From the NCBI RefSeq assembly GCF_016918565.1, contig NZ_JAFFQD010000029.1, forward strand, positions 1 to 64,000: a DNA stretch of 64,000 bases, in the 5' to 3' direction. Positions 7,632 to 17,372 of this stretch are shown here, in pieces. The notes beneath the pieces are model-generated. The model saw nothing but the letters and a program-made list of their open reading frames with translations. It was not told the origin of the DNA and ran no database searches. This DNA comes from Desulfogranum marinum (lineage in GTDB: Bacteria > Desulfobacterota > Desulfobulbia > Desulfobulbales > Desulfobulbaceae). The translations under genes and the position numbers were made by a program. Position 1 is the stretch's first letter. Every line of letters begins with the position of its first letter.

Positions 7632-9071
7632 TTAATCAATAGCATCTTCACTTGCAGATCCCTTTTTTGTACCGTACGTCTTTATTTCTTTCGGCTTTAG
7701 CCTGGTCAGTTCGTGTTCCGGGAGAAGCGCCACCAGTTGCCAGGCTAGATCGAGCGTCTCATTGATGGTTCGGTTTTCATCGTCATTTTGTTTCAGGAAT
7801 TGTTGTTCAAATGCTTTGGCAAAGCTGAGATAGAGTTTGTCGGTGGCAGAAATATCTTCTTCACCAATGATAGATGCCAATCGCTCGATTTGCCTGGCTT
7901 TTGCATAGGCTGCGTACAATTGATTGGCAATATTTTGATGATCCTCCCGTGTTCTTCCCGGGCCGATACCATCACTCATGAGCCGTGAAAGAGATGGCAG
8001 TACATTAATAGGAGGGTAGATAGCCTTGCGGGCCAGGGTGCGGTCAAGAACAATTTGTCCTTCTGTGATATAGCCGGTTAAGTCTGGGATGGGGTGGGTG
8101 ATGTCATCATCCGGCATGGTCAGAATTGGAATCTGGGTAACCGAACCTGGCCGGTTTTGCAGGCGACCGGCACGCTCATAGAGAGAAGCAAGGTCACTGT
8201 ACAGATAGCCTGGATAGCCTTTTCTACTGGGGATTTCTCCTTTGGAGGTTGCCACCTCTCTTAGCGCTTCACAGTAGTTTGTCATGTCGGTGAGTATTAC
8301 CAGAACATGCATTCCTTGCTCAAAAGCGAGATATTCTGCTGCCGTGAGTGCAATTCGCGGCGTAATCAGCCTTTCGACTGCGGGATCATCAGCAAGATTA
8401 AGGAACATCGCTACATTCTTGAGAACACCACTTTCCTCAAAACTCTGCCGAAATCCTTCAGCTTCGTCGTGACGCACTCCCATGGCGGCAAAGATAACGG
8501 CAAAGCCTTCATCATCGGCTAGAAGCCTGGCCTGGCGAACAATTTGTGCCGCGAGATCATTGTGACTAAGACCGCTTCCGGAAAAAATGGGTAATTTTTG
8601 GCCGCGGACCAATGTGTTCATACCATCAATGGCGGAAATCCCGGTTTGAATGAATTCTTCAGGATAAGCGCGGGCTACAGGATTGATAGGCAGTCCGTTG
8701 ACATCGCGGGGTGATCCTTCACTGAAAGTCGGACCACCGTCAAGGGGGGTTCCCAGGCCGTCAAAGACTCTGCCGAGCAATTCTTCACGGGACACTGCTA
8801 TTTCAAAAGGATGACCAAGAAAGCGGACTCTGGCGGTAAGCTGGTTGAGCCCTGTTGTTCCTTCGAATACCTCAATGACCGCTACATCTTCACTGATAGA
8901 GAGCACCCTGCCTAGACGAATTTTGTCATCAGGAGTGACGATCTCTACCTGTTCGTCAAAACCTGCTCCTTTGACCCCTTGTACGACCAGCAGTGGACCG
9001 TTGATACGTTCAAGGCCTATATACTCCAAAATCGGACCTGCAGGACCTGTGATGTGATCAGGATTTTTCAA
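7632..9071 (-). CDS. ntpB: A/V-type ATPase subunit B (non-catalytic)
   Basis: A 479-residue regulatory nucleotide-binding-fold subunit of the A3B3 head. It lacks a canonical Walker A, as expected for B: the P-loop region reads [17 protein letters not shown]. The family block [19 protein letters not shown] and [17 protein letters not shown] are intact. The start is a TTG at 9071, chosen because GGAGG lies 5 bases upstream. The gene follows ntpA by 53 bases. Length and motifs are those of a normal B subunit. Confidence 0.96.
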   Translation of the reverse strand: MKNPDHITGPAGPILEYIGLERINGPLLVVQGVKGAGFDEQVEIVTPDDKIRLGRVLSISEDVAVIEVFEGTTGLNQLTARVRFLGHPFEIAVSREELLGRVFDGLGTPLDGGPTFSEGSPRDVNGLPINPVARAYPEEFIQTGISAIDGMNTLVRGQKLPIFSGSGLSHNDLAAQIVRQARLLADDEGFAVIFAAMGVRHDEAEGFRQSFEESGVLKNVAMFLNLADDPAVERLITPRIALTAAEYLAFEQGMHVLVILTDMTNYCEALREVATSKGEIPSRKGYPGYLYSDLASLYERAGRLQNRPGSVTQIPILTMPDDDITHPIPDLTGYITEGQIVLDRTLARKAIYPPINVLPSLSRLMSDGIGPGRTREDHQNIANQLYAAYAKARQIERLASIIGEEDISATDKLYLSFAKAFEQQFLKQNDDENRTINETLDLAWQLVALLPEHELTRLKPKEIKTYGTKKGSASEDAID

Positions 9072-9124
9072 AAAGTCCTCCGTGTCAGCCGCAGTTATTT
9101 GTTTTCTGAAAAAACAACACTCTT

Positions 9125-10939
9125 TTAAAATGAGTTTTCATGATGCTGCTGTAGAAGCGTTTCTATTTCTTGATCAATCTGTTGCCTAATGGCAAGAAAA
9201 GGGGCAGATTCATCACCTTTTTGGGTAAATTTAAGCCGATGAATCTCCACCACCACCGGGAGCTCCAATGCCCTGAACAAAGGAATCCGGACGGCCACGA
9301 TTTCAGCCAGGCGATCAAAAAAATACAGGATAATATCCAGAAGCAGGAATTGTTTTTGAGGGCTGGCATAGGTATCAACAGCATCAAAGGCACTTTGCTG
9401 AAGAAAATCGTTTTTCAATAATTTTGCTCCTTCGATGATGCGTTTTTGATCGTCGGGAAGGGCCTCTTCGCCTAAAAGCTTGACCGTATTTTGCAGCTTG
9501 GCGTCTTCCTGGAGTATTTGCATGGCTTTTTCCGTGAGTTCAAGCCATCCAGAGGCAACCTGTTCGCTCCACCATGGCTCGACCTTGCGGCTGTAGCCGG
9601 AATAACTCTGCAGGTAGTTGATGGCGGGAAAATAACGGGCACTGGCCATTTCCTTGTCCAACGCCCAAAAACACTGCACAAAACGCTTGGTGTGCATGGT
9701 CACCGGTTCGGAAAAATCTCCACCCGGGGGAGAGACTGCGCCGATGAGGGTGACTGATCCCTTTTTGTTGCTCAAGGTTTCCACCTGACCGGCTCGTTCA
9801 TAAAAAGCAGCAAGCCGACTGGCAAGATAGGCAGGGAACCCCTCTTCAGCAGGCATTTCTTCCAGCCGGCCGGATATCTCGCGCAAGGCTTCGGCCCATC
9901 TGGAGGTTGAATCGGCCATCAACGCGACATCGTAGCCCATATCACGGTAATATTCGGCAATAGTAATTCCTGTGTAAATACTTGCCTCGCGCGCGGCGAC
10001 CGGCATGTCGGAGGTGTTGGCAATCAGAATAGTTCTTTCGATGAGCGGGTGTTGACTTCGTGGGTCAAGGAGTTGCGGCAGGTCTACCAGCACGCCTGTC
10101 ATTTCGTTGCCTCGTTCGCCGCAGCCGATGTAGACAATAATATCTGCATCCGTCCATTTGGTGAGTTGGTGCTGAGTTATAGTTTTTCCCGTACCAAACC
10201 CTCCTGGAATTGCTGCAGTGCCTCCTTTTACAAGGGGGAAAAACGTGTCGATAACCCGTTGACCGGTTATCAGAGGTTCAGCGGGAATGAGCCGTTTTGC
10301 ATAGGGACGAGTTTTTCGTACCGGCCAGCGATGAAAGAGTTTTAATCCGTGAATGGTCCCGTCAGGTGTTTTCACGTTGGCGATCACATCATCAAGGGTA
10401 TATTTTCCGGCGGGAACTATCAGTTCCAATTTTCCTTCTTTGCCCGGCGGAATCAGCACTCGATGGGTAACGATTGATGACTCTGCTACCTCGCCAAGGA
10501 TAGAGCCGGCGGTAACCTGATCACCTGCAGACAACAAAGGAGAAAAGGTCCAAACACGTTCCCGGTCAAGAGGATGACCTATTTTTCCCCGTTGAATAAA
10601 ATCTCCCCACTGATGTTGGAGATATTGCAGGGGACGTTGTACGCCATCAAAAATAGTACCGATAAGCCCTGGACCTAATTCAACATAGAGAGGAAGTCCC
10701 AGCCCCTGTACCTTGGTACCCGGCCTTATACCGGAGGTGTTCTCAAAGACCTGCACGGTTGCCACATCATGGTCAAGACTTATGACTTCTCCCAGCAAAC
10801 GCTCCTTGCCGACTTCAACCAGTTCATTCATGGACAGTGCAGAGGCCGGGCATATTTTGAGTACCGGCCCACTGATCATGGTGACAACAGGCAGCGATTC
10901 TGTGGGCGCAAGCTGTGTTGCGGTAGGTGAGTTGTTCAT
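9125..10939 (-). CDS. ntpA: A/V-type ATPase subunit A (catalytic)
   Basis: A 604-residue catalytic subunit that hydrolyses or makes ATP in the cytoplasmic head. Walker A is [14 protein letters not shown] at about residue 245. The family blocks [30 protein letters not shown] and [22 protein letters not shown] follow. The A-specific non-homologous region is present between about 120 and 200. Its start overlaps the ntpE stop by four bases (ATGA), pointing to translational coupling. Length is standard. Confidence 0.97.
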   Translation of the reverse strand: MNNSPTATQLAPTESLPVVTMISGPVLKICPASALSMNELVEVGKERLLGEVISLDHDVATVQVFENTSGIRPGTKVQGLGLPLYVELGPGLIGTIFDGVQRPLQYLQHQWGDFIQRGKIGHPLDRERVWTFSPLLSAGDQVTAGSILGEVAESSIVTHRVLIPPGKEGKLELIVPAGKYTLDDVIANVKTPDGTIHGLKLFHRWPVRKTRPYAKRLIPAEPLITGQRVIDTFFPLVKGGTAAIPGGFGTGKTITQHQLTKWTDADIIVYIGCGERGNEMTGVLVDLPQLLDPRSQHPLIERTILIANTSDMPVAAREASIYTGITIAEYYRDMGYDVALMADSTSRWAEALREISGRLEEMPAEEGFPAYLASRLAAFYERAGQVETLSNKKGSVTLIGAVSPPGGDFSEPVTMHTKRFVQCFWALDKEMASARYFPAINYLQSYSGYSRKVEPWWSEQVASGWLELTEKAMQILQEDAKLQNTVKLLGEEALPDDQKRIIEGAKLLKNDFLQQSAFDAVDTYASPQKQFLLLDIILYFFDRLAEIVAVRIPLFRALELPVVVEIHRLKFTQKGDESAPFLAIRQQIDQEIETLLQQHHENSF

Positions 10940-11553
10940 GGCTGCTTCACCATTTCCCGGGCAAGTAATTCTCTAAGGTGAGGTTGTGACCGGGTGAGCA
11001 GGGCGGAAAAAGAGAAGTCGACAAGCAGTCTTTTATCATAACTATATGCCAGGCAGCCCCCGGTAATCGATTTTGGCTCCGGGAGGAGGTGGACGTTTTT
11101 ATTGCTCTGCTCTGAGATATACTGACAAAATGATTCGTTTATAAGGGGCTGATCACATTGCCTCACCTGAATCCAGAAATCGTTTCCAGGGAGTTCCCTG
11201 ATTGCCTGTAAAACGATCGATTGCAAAAGCTCCGGATAGTGTTTTTCTTTACTTATCCGGTCAAGCTGCTGTCGGGTTTCCTGTAAAAGCTGTTGCATTA
11301 TATCTTCTTTTGCATGCAGCAGCATTTGGCGGGCTTTTAATGTCGCTCCGTCCTTAAGCTTTTTGGCTTGCTGAAAAGCATCTTGTTTGAGCTTGGCAAG
11401 ATGCTGTTCAAATTCACTGTTAACCTGCTGTTGTGCATCCTGAACAATACCCTGCGCCTGTTTCTCAGCTTGAGTGAGAATTTTTTGAGCTTCTGTTTGC
11501 CCTTTTTGGCGGATTGCCCGGCAAAGAAGAGCATCCCGGTCAGGTATTGTCAC
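10936..11553 (-). CDS. ntpE: A/V-type ATPase subunit E (peripheral stalk)
   Basis: A 205-residue stator subunit. The N-terminal 100 residues form a charged, Ala/Gln/Lys-rich coiled coil (EAQKILTQAEKQAQGIVQDA). The C-terminal half is globular and should bind the head. It pairs with the H-type coiled coil encoded at the start of the operon. The start is a GTG with GAGGTGAG upstream. It overlaps ntpA and lies six bases after ntpF. Identification rests on coiled-coil character, size and operon position more than on strict motifs. Confidence 0.85.
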   Translation of the reverse strand: MTIPDRDALLCRAIRQKGQTEAQKILTQAEKQAQGIVQDAQQQVNSEFEQHLAKLKQDAFQQAKKLKDGATLKARQMLLHAKEDIMQQLLQETRQQLDRISKEKHYPELLQSIVLQAIRELPGNDFWIQVRQCDQPLINESFCQYISEQSNKNVHLLPEPKSITGGCLAYSYDKRLLVDFSFSALLTRSQPHLRELLAREMVKQP

Positions 11554-11559
11554 TTTTGC

Positions 11560-11868
11560 TCACCTCTTGATGGTTCCCATAAGGGAAAGTATTAATTCCC
11601 CGGCAGAAGGACGTTCCGGAGAAGAACCCGTAGTGTCTGGAATTTCAACGATTAAGGGCCTATGCATTGTATAGATAATTGTATCCACCTCTGAACGAAC
11701 AAGAGCTGCATTTTTTTCAGTTATTAAAACAAGGCCGATCATCTGGTTGTCGACTGCAAATTTCAGGGCTTCCAAGATCATTTCCCTTCCCTTTACAGCG
11801 CGAGTTGTTATACCACCCAGGGAAAAGGCCAGGCATGTGGTTGGGTCGCCAATAACAATTATCTGCAT
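11560..11868 (-). CDS. ntpF: A/V-type ATPase subunit F (central stalk)
   Basis: A 102-residue CheY-like small subunit that caps the rotor axle with subunit D and modulates ATPase activity. The sequence begins MQIIVIGDPTTCLAFSLGGI and ends in a helix ELILSLMGTIKR. MIGLVLITEKNAALV is the typical central strand-helix of the family. Length is normal for F. It sits between the proteolipid gene and ntpE with short gaps, within one transcription unit. Confidence 0.9.
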   Translation of the reverse strand: MQIIVIGDPTTCLAFSLGGITTRAVKGREMILEALKFAVDNQMIGLVLITEKNAALVRSEVDTIIYTMHRPLIVEIPDTTGSSPERPSAGELILSLMGTIKR

Positions 11869-11881
11869 TATTCGTTGATAT

Positions 11882-12202
11882 TTAGATTTTACCTAAGATC
11901 ATTATCGCAACAATAAGGCCGTAAATGGCAATTCCTTCAGCTAAACCAAGGAAAATTAAAGCTCGACCTGCCAACTCCGGTTTTTCGCTCAATGCTCCCA
12001 TGGCAGATGATCCTACCAGGGCAACGGCGATTCCTGCGCCAAGAGAAGACGCGCCGACAGCTATGGCTGCTGCTATAAATCCCCACTTGATCGCTTCCGG
12101 TGAAAGGGGAGCAGCGGTCACGGTTTCCTGGGCTAAGCTTAATGTTGGTACGAGAACATAGAAGAGGCTGATCAGCCACATCCAGTACTTTTTCCATTGC
12201 AT
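11882..12202 (-). CDS. ntpK: A/V-type ATPase proteolipid subunit K (c-ring)
   Basis: A 106-residue rotor-ring protein with a signal-like N-terminus (about 1-25, ending LSLAQ) and a single hairpin of two membrane helices (about 40-65 and 80-105). The carboxylate that binds the ion is the Glu in GLAEGIAIYG in helix 2. Helix 1 (GASSLGAGIAVALVGSSAMG) has no Gln, and the Glu is followed by Gly. The usual Na+ ligand set is therefore not visible, which leans to proton coupling with low certainty. The ribosome site AAGGAG is good. A repeat separates it from ntpI upstream. Confidence 0.93.
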   Translation of the reverse strand: MQWKKYWMWLISLFYVLVPTLSLAQETVTAAPLSPEAIKWGFIAAAIAVGASSLGAGIAVALVGSSAMGALSEKPELAGRALIFLGLAEGIAIYGLIVAIMILGKI

Positions 12203-12234
12203 AGTTTTTCTCCTTCTTTTCCAACAGACTCCTA

Positions 12235-12324
12235 ATTATGATGGACTCGTAAAAAGTCCATCACACACTAAAGATGGCTAAGTGCAACATCGTAGATCGG
12301 ACTTTTTACGACGCCATCAATTAT
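12235..12324. repeat. Terminal-inverted-repeat element (family C)
   Basis: A 90-bp element with near-identical inverted ends: ATGGACTCGTAAAAAGTCC on the left and GGACTTTTTACGACGCCAT on the right, with a short non-coding core. It lies between ntpI and ntpK. Its right end overlaps the last codons and stop of ntpI (12317). It has the size and form of a miniature mobile element and can fold into a long hairpin in the operon mRNA. Confidence 0.8.
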
Positions 12325-14323
12325 GATTATGGGTACTTTCCGGTGTTCTTTTTTTTTCAAACAGGGGCTGAAAAGGTTTGCCGCCACCCCTGAAAAATTT
12401 ACTGAAAAATTCATAGTACTCCAATCGTACGGTTTGAATGGAAACGACCAACCCTTCCAATCCGATAATAATCACGTTGCCGATCAAGAGAGTCAGCCAG
12501 TAAAAAAAGCCATGACCATGGGCATGTTGGATCATATCTGCAAGTGTAAAAACTGCTAAAAAAAGGCCGGCATGGGCAAGTGCAAATGCCGCAATCCTCA
12601 CAAAAGAGACCGTGTTGGCAAGGTAGCGCAGGAGCTCGTCCAGGACATCGATGAGCGATTCAAGAAATGTGATCCCCATGCCCTGCAGCAAAAGGGGGCC
12701 TTTTTTGTGTTGGCTCCGCCTGGTTAAGAGCAGTCTGGCCGGGCGTTGGAGAATCATCAGCGTGAAGAGCAGGCCACTGCTCACTTTGGCAACGGCTATT
12801 TCAAATGGTGTGGGCGGGCCGACGAGGAAATAGCGTACGCCAAGGGCCGCCAGCAGCCAGTACAAAAGAGCACCGGCGAGTCCTGAAGCAGAGAAGAGTT
12901 CTTGGTAACGATGCTGACGGACTATATTGATTAGATTGAGAATAAGTCCAGTGCTGATCATGGCCACCCCAATTGCTGCAGCCACTGTCATAAAATAGTT
13001 TATGTTCTCCATGGGGTGCATCCATAGGGCAGGAATAATGTTTTCAAGGCCGAAGATACTGCCATACAGTAGACCAAAAACCGAGGCCGAAAGACCGCAC
13101 TCCATCAGGATGATGCCATAGTCGATGTAACGATAGATTTTTTTGAAGATGATATAGCCAAGTACGCAGAGCACCGCACCGTGACCGACGTCACCAAACA
13201 TCATGCCGAACAGAAGCAGAAATGTTATTGCCAGAAAACCGGTCGGCTCTACTTCTTCATAGGTTGGGGTGCCGTAAAGAGTCGTTAACCGTTCAAAGGG
13301 TCTGATCAAAGCAGGATTATTGAACAGGATGGGGATGGAAAGGATACCGGAACGGACCTCTTTGACATGTGCCGGATCGACTTGCTCTATAATTGCCTCT
13401 CCGGCACAAGCAGCCATCACTCGCTGCTGCAACTCCTTAAAAAGCGTTTTCGGCAGCCATCCTGACAAAAGATATGTGTGATCAATCTGACCAAATTTTT
13501 CCTGTGCAAGGAGGAGTTGTCGAGCTAGCAGGAGTTCTTCCCGCAACAGCAGCAGTTTTCCCCCAAATTGAACAGCCAGCTTCTTGCATTGAGCCTCCAG
13601 GTCTGCCAATCCCTTCTCTTCTTCTTGTTTTTCGGTGCTTAGCTTTGCAAGAATAGAGGGAATAGTACCCTGCAACGATGTGCTTAATTCCAAGGGATCC
13701 CAGAAAGCACTTTTTAAGGCTCGCAGTAATATCGCTTCATCTTCTTTGAGTGCCATTGCCAACAAAATAATCCTTCCCTCCTTGTTGTTCACAGGGATCA
13801 GGCTATGTTGTATTCCGTCAAGACTGGTTTGCAGGCGTTGGAAGTTTTCTTCAGGAATAAGGCCGACCTGAAAGGTGGTGTAGCGTAAAGCAAATAATCG
13901 TTCGATTTCTATTTCAAGGGGTGCTAATAACTGGAGGCGGGCAATCAGGGCTTGATGTGCACCCAAAATGCTGTGCAGATGTTGCTTTTTTTCAAGAGTT
14001 TCGAGAGAATCTTTTTCAATGGTGGTGCATTCTTCTTCCAAGCGAAAAATGAGTTTATCCGGGCGAGGTGTTTGGCTTATCACAGGGGGCTGACTCGAAA
14101 CCTGCAGTGCTTCCAGTAGATTGTTGACTCGGATGAGTAAGGCGTCATAACGACCCAGGAGCTCAGTGTTCACATGGGCAACATATCCCATATGGCCAAG
14201 AGGCGTATCCTCCACCCGAATTAAGTGCATTAAGCGCAAGTCCCCCATGATGGCCATCACTTCTGCTATATGCTCTTCAGGTGTTTGGATAGTAACTCTA
14301 GTGAGTTTAACTGGCCGGAACAT
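12317..14323 (-). CDS. ntpI: A/V-type ATPase subunit I (a-subunit, stator channel)
   Basis: A 668-residue membrane subunit that carries ions past the c-ring. The N-terminal cytoplasmic half (about 1-330) is helical and coiled-coil-rich. The C-terminal half has about seven to eight membrane helices, including FLLLFGMMFGDVGHGAVLC and the helix SFVRIAAFALAHAGLFLAVF with the conserved Arg. ATG 14323 is preferred because AGGAAAAC precedes it; a start 12 codons earlier would lengthen the overlap with ntpC. The stop lies inside a repeat element. Confidence 0.95.
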   Translation of the reverse strand: MFRPVKLTRVTIQTPEEHIAEVMAIMGDLRLMHLIRVEDTPLGHMGYVAHVNTELLGRYDALLIRVNNLLEALQVSSQPPVISQTPRPDKLIFRLEEECTTIEKDSLETLEKKQHLHSILGAHQALIARLQLLAPLEIEIERLFALRYTTFQVGLIPEENFQRLQTSLDGIQHSLIPVNNKEGRIILLAMALKEDEAILLRALKSAFWDPLELSTSLQGTIPSILAKLSTEKQEEEKGLADLEAQCKKLAVQFGGKLLLLREELLLARQLLLAQEKFGQIDHTYLLSGWLPKTLFKELQQRVMAACAGEAIIEQVDPAHVKEVRSGILSIPILFNNPALIRPFERLTTLYGTPTYEEVEPTGFLAITFLLLFGMMFGDVGHGAVLCVLGYIIFKKIYRYIDYGIILMECGLSASVFGLLYGSIFGLENIIPALWMHPMENINYFMTVAAAIGVAMISTGLILNLINIVRQHRYQELFSASGLAGALLYWLLAALGVRYFLVGPPTPFEIAVAKVSSGLLFTLMILQRPARLLLTRRSQHKKGPLLLQGMGITFLESLIDVLDELLRYLANTVSFVRIAAFALAHAGLFLAVFTLADMIQHAHGHGFFYWLTLLIGNVIIIGLEGLVVSIQTVRLEYYEFFSKFFRGGGKPFQPLFEKKRTPESTHNHN

Positions 14324-15383
14324 AACCGTTTTCCTGTAGCTGCCAGGACAGCCTGGCAAGTGATTCTTTTATCGTAAAGTTAAGGGCCTTCATCTGCAGC
14401 AGGGTGATCAGATTGGAAAGTTCAATCTCTTTTTCCAAAAGATACGCCACGGCAATACCTATATGAAATGGCTGACCGGAAAATACACGGGCCAGGTAGT
14501 GTAAAAAATATGCTTCAAGGCTCCGGTCAATATTTCCCCAGTCTTTGATTTCGGAGAGTTGTTGGTGAAAAGAGTGGGGAAGAAGGTTGATAAACATTGT
14601 GATATCTTGAACCCTTGCCAAACTGTTCAGGCAGGTCAGGGAAATAATGTTGCCCCCTGGGATAGTGTAGTTGACAATTTCTTCAGCAGGCAGCTGGTAC
14701 TCGATTTTTAACCGTATCACCCATAGTGTATTAAGAATATCAATGTAGAGAGCGATAATGTTTTTTGAAACAGTTCGATTATAGCTCTTGCCAAGGCCGT
14801 AAATCGCTTCCCATAATAGATGAAAACAGGAAAAATCAAGGGCCATTTCCAGTGGAAAAAGTCTTCCCTGCGCGTCAAATTGGGGGAGGGCGTTTTGCAA
14901 TGATCGGCCAAAGATATCCGGTGGAAGATGGTCTATGCACTGCTGAATGGATGTACATGCCCAGAGTGTTTCCCACGGTAGCCGGCTTATATGAGCAATT
15001 GGATACAATAAATGAGAGACAGCCTCTCTGGTTAAATGAGCGAACTGAGCTCTGAGGAGAATTTTCAGGTTTTCCGCTTCAAAACGTCTGAACAGGGCTA
15101 GTATTACCTCTTGCTGCTTTGCTCCACGCAATGAGCGGATAACCTTGGCATAATCAGTGAGTAACGGACGGGCAAGCTGCCGTTCAAGGAAGCGGAGTTC
15201 CGGCGCCTCCTGTTCAAACTCAGGAAGGCAGGAGCTATAGGAGGTTGTTGCCAGGTAGGAGAGACAGGCCGGCAGGTCTTTTGCGGCAAGGAGAAAATGG
15301 TGATCTTCCTGAGTAAGCTTTCTGCTGCGCAGAGCTCTTACTTTCGCATTGAGATACCCATATTTTGCTGCCGCCGGCAACAT
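14307..15383 (-). CDS. ntpC: A/V-type ATPase subunit C (ac39/d type)
   Basis: A 358-residue cytoplasmic funnel-shaped adaptor that links the rotor axle to the c-ring. It begins KYGYLNAKVRALRSRKLT, the characteristic N-terminus of the family, and is helical throughout. AGGGAG lies just before ATG 15383. It overlaps the start of ntpI and is the second gene of the operon, after the coiled-coil H subunit. Length is within the usual range. Confidence 0.9.
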   Translation of the reverse strand: MLPAAAKYGYLNAKVRALRSRKLTQEDHHFLLAAKDLPACLSYLATTSYSSCLPEFEQEAPELRFLERQLARPLLTDYAKVIRSLRGAKQQEVILALFRRFEAENLKILLRAQFAHLTREAVSHLLYPIAHISRLPWETLWACTSIQQCIDHLPPDIFGRSLQNALPQFDAQGRLFPLEMALDFSCFHLLWEAIYGLGKSYNRTVSKNIIALYIDILNTLWVIRLKIEYQLPAEEIVNYTIPGGNIISLTCLNSLARVQDITMFINLLPHSFHQQLSEIKDWGNIDRSLEAYFLHYLARVFSGQPFHIGIAVAYLLEKEIELSNLITLLQMKALNFTIKESLARLSWQLQENGYVPAS

Positions 15384-15425
15384 GCTCCCTCCTTGTTTTC
15401 AGGAATCATAAAGGTCTTGATTACA

Positions 15426-15743
15426 TCACTTCTCAGTGTTGAGTATATTGTTGATGAAAGTTTCGATGATATTTTTCCTTTTCGTTTCGATCGTTTGCCG
15501 AAGTGTCTCGATATATCGCTGTGTATCCTCTACTGTGAGTTGTGCTTGATTATGCCCATTGGTAATGATAGGTACAATTTCACGCTCCTCCGTTGCACGA
15601 ATGTGCTCCTTAAGCTCAGTGAGTATATTTTGTGCCTCCTGCTTGGCCTCATGTATACGCTTGGTAGCTTTTTGTTCAGCACGTTCAACGTTTCTTCTTG
15701 CCGCTTCATCGGCAGAAAGTATCTGCTCAATCACAAAATTCAT
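15426..15743 (-). CDS. A/V-type ATPase subunit H/G (peripheral stalk coiled coil)
   Basis: A 105-residue protein predicted to be almost entirely coiled coil (ILSADEAARRNVERAEQKAT and onward). This fits the small peripheral-stalk subunit that pairs with E. It is the first gene of the ATPase operon on this strand, so the promoter should lie upstream of 15743. The assignment depends on size, composition and position, since such coiled coils carry few diagnostic residues. Confidence 0.8.
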   Translation of the reverse strand: MNFVIEQILSADEAARRNVERAEQKATKRIHEAKQEAQNILTELKEHIRATEEREIVPIITNGHNQAQLTVEDTQRYIETLRQTIETKRKNIIETFINNILNTEK

Positions 15744-15844
15744 AATAGCTTAGATTGCTGGTCAACCAATGGGCATGGGTGGAACCCAAGTACCTGCCAT
15801 TGATATGGCAGTAATAACGTATTTGCATTTCCTTGCCAGAGCGG

Positions 15845-15893
15845 CCTAACCCGGATTTTTCATCAATAAAGTTCATGAGAAATTCGGGCTAAG
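15845..15893. repeat. Family A short inverted pair
   Basis: CTAACCCGGATTTTTCAT (left) and ATGAGAAATTCGGGCTAAG (right) are inverted copies about 10 bases apart. They match the terminal sequence of the longer family A elements at 2643-2862 and 32391-32712. The right arm contains the stop codon of the minus-strand gene ending at 15889. Confidence 0.8.
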
Positions 15894-16161
15894 ATAATTC
15901 GCTGTCTTGTGGTTGCTTGTTGCAACGAGCAAGTTTTGCCAGCGCCTCATCATCACACAGGCCGTGTTCTTCAGAAACCAGTATTCCGGATGTAGCATCG
16001 GCAAACCACCATCGTCTTTTTGGACGACCGTCAATAAACAAGCGAGCACGATTACTGATAACGAGCATGCCTTGTTTCTTCGCCTGTTTACGAATTTGCT
16101 TCCCTGTTTTTTCAAAATCTTTGAAAACCTTTTTGTCGGCTGCTGTAGTATTTGCGCTCAT
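15889..16161 (-). CDS. Small hypothetical protein (90 aa)
   Basis: I do not recognise the family. The 90-residue product is basic in its first half (KTGKQIRKQAKKQG), followed by VISNRARLFIDGRPKRRWWF and an acidic CDDEALAKLAR stretch. There are no membrane segments. A strong GAGGAGA ribosome site precedes ATG 16161. The stop codon falls at the edge of an inverted repeat, so the C-terminus may have been set by repeat insertion. It lies downstream of the efflux permease on the same strand. Confidence 0.7.
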   Translation of the reverse strand: MSANTTAADKKVFKDFEKTGKQIRKQAKKQGMLVISNRARLFIDGRPKRRWWFADATSGILVSEEHGLCDDEALAKLARCNKQPQDSELS

Positions 16162-16289
16162 CGTTTTCTCCTCAAGTCAAAGGTGTAACAGCACATGTAG
16201 GTCCAGAATGTTATCTGTTAGATAAAAGTTTCTTCACTCACTATAAATTATATCATAATGATTAAGATCATTGATTTTTTTTTTATAGT

Positions 16290-17372
16290 TCACCATCCCG
16301 ATAAATATCCCACCAGTCCAGACAAAAGTCCGACCACGAAGTTGATTGTCTTCACTTTTCCGAAATCCCAACGTGATTCGGCAAGTAAAGGCAACATGCC
16401 ATGACCATCCTGGACAACGGAACTTGCTAAAAAAATACTAAATGGAATGGCACCCTCAACAAAAAGGGTGAGAAACAGGAGGTGGGGGCCTGATTCCGGA
16501 ATAAGCCCAACAAGACAGGCTATTAGCAAGACTACCAGCTGGTGCTCCTGCATCCAGCCTTCAAGGTGGAGATGGTTCACCAAAATATGCATGAGCAGCA
16601 GAGCCGCAAAAGTCCACATAAACACTTTTGGCAGATGGGCTTTCACAACATGGTCCCAAAGGTGCTCTTCAAGAAAATGATCAGGAACGGTTGAGACAAT
16701 GAACAGCGCGATAGAAGTAAGAAGGAGCAGGGTGATTCGTATCCAGTTCCAGCTTGCAGGGCCCAATTGACCCGTCACCACCGCAAAAAGAAACATCAGT
16801 AACGTACCTGTCAGAATTCCTCGGGAAGAAGAACACCGGGTCCATTGCTCTATGATGTGACCCCGAGGGAAACAGCAGCAGGCTTCTTCCTCGTGAACGT
16901 GAAATTCAGTATGACAGATGGCGTTTTGTGATATTTTTCCGTCCAAAAAAAGATCTGTTACATAGCCGGCAGCAATACCTATAAAAAAAAGGAGGATAAA
17001 AACAAAAGGCGCCTGGTGCGGAATCATGGACAGCATAATAAATGATTCATCACCACTTGTGGCAACCATTGCCACAACCAGTGCTCCCAGGCTTATCTCC
17101 TTATGCAGGTACAACGAAACAACCGTAAAGGCCCCCAGGCATCCCGGCGTTGCTCCCAACAAGGATGCAAGCAAGTATTGGCGCCAGCGACCGCCTCGCA
17201 GCCATTGCTGCCAGACACCCTGTGATAAGACGTTCAGGTACTCAATGATCAACATCATCATGAACACAAAACCGCTTATCATAAGGGCGTGTGTGGTTAT
17301 GTGTTGCAACGAAGTTATCACGTTACTGTTGACGAACTGCAATATTTTTGGCAATTTCTTGGAAAACAACAC
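16290..17372 (-). CDS. Putative metal efflux permease (ArsP_2 / putative Mn transporter family)
   Basis: A 360-residue inner-membrane protein with about nine to ten hydrophobic segments in two blocks, separated by a hydrophilic loop at about 150-185 carrying a His/Glu/Cys cluster (HVHEEEACCCF). Repeated motifs such as GATPGCLGAFTVV and GLIPESGPHLLF are characteristic of the putative manganese transporter/arsenic efflux-like family. The Cys/His loop suggests metal contact, and the true substrate is unknown. The start overlaps the end of the Mrp gene by 50 bases, so the two are likely co-translated. Confidence 0.8.
   Translation of the reverse strand: MLFSKKLPKILQFVNSNVITSLQHITTHALMISGFVFMMMLIIEYLNVLSQGVWQQWLRGGRWRQYLLASLLGATPGCLGAFTVVSLYLHKEISLGALVVAMVATSGDESFIMLSMIPHQAPFVFILLFFIGIAAGYVTDLFLDGKISQNAICHTEFHVHEEEACCCFPRGHIIEQWTRCSSSRGILTGTLLMFLFAVVTGQLGPASWNWIRITLLLLTSIALFIVSTVPDHFLEEHLWDHVVKAHLPKVFMWTFAALLLMHILVNHLHLEGWMQEHQLVVLLIACLVGLIPESGPHLLFLTLFVEGAIPFSIFLASSVVQDGHGMLPLLAESRWDFGKVKTINFVVGLLSGLVGYLSGW

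Noticed and set aside
12323-12559. Plus-strand ORFs opposite the ATPase operon and the corrin operon
   Set aside because: They are complementary-strand shadows of strongly supported genes, which carry full family motifs on the minus strand.
17323-17372. Possible frameshift where the Mrp and permease frames overlap
   Set aside because: Both proteins are full length for their families. A 50-base gene overlap explains the arrangement without an error.
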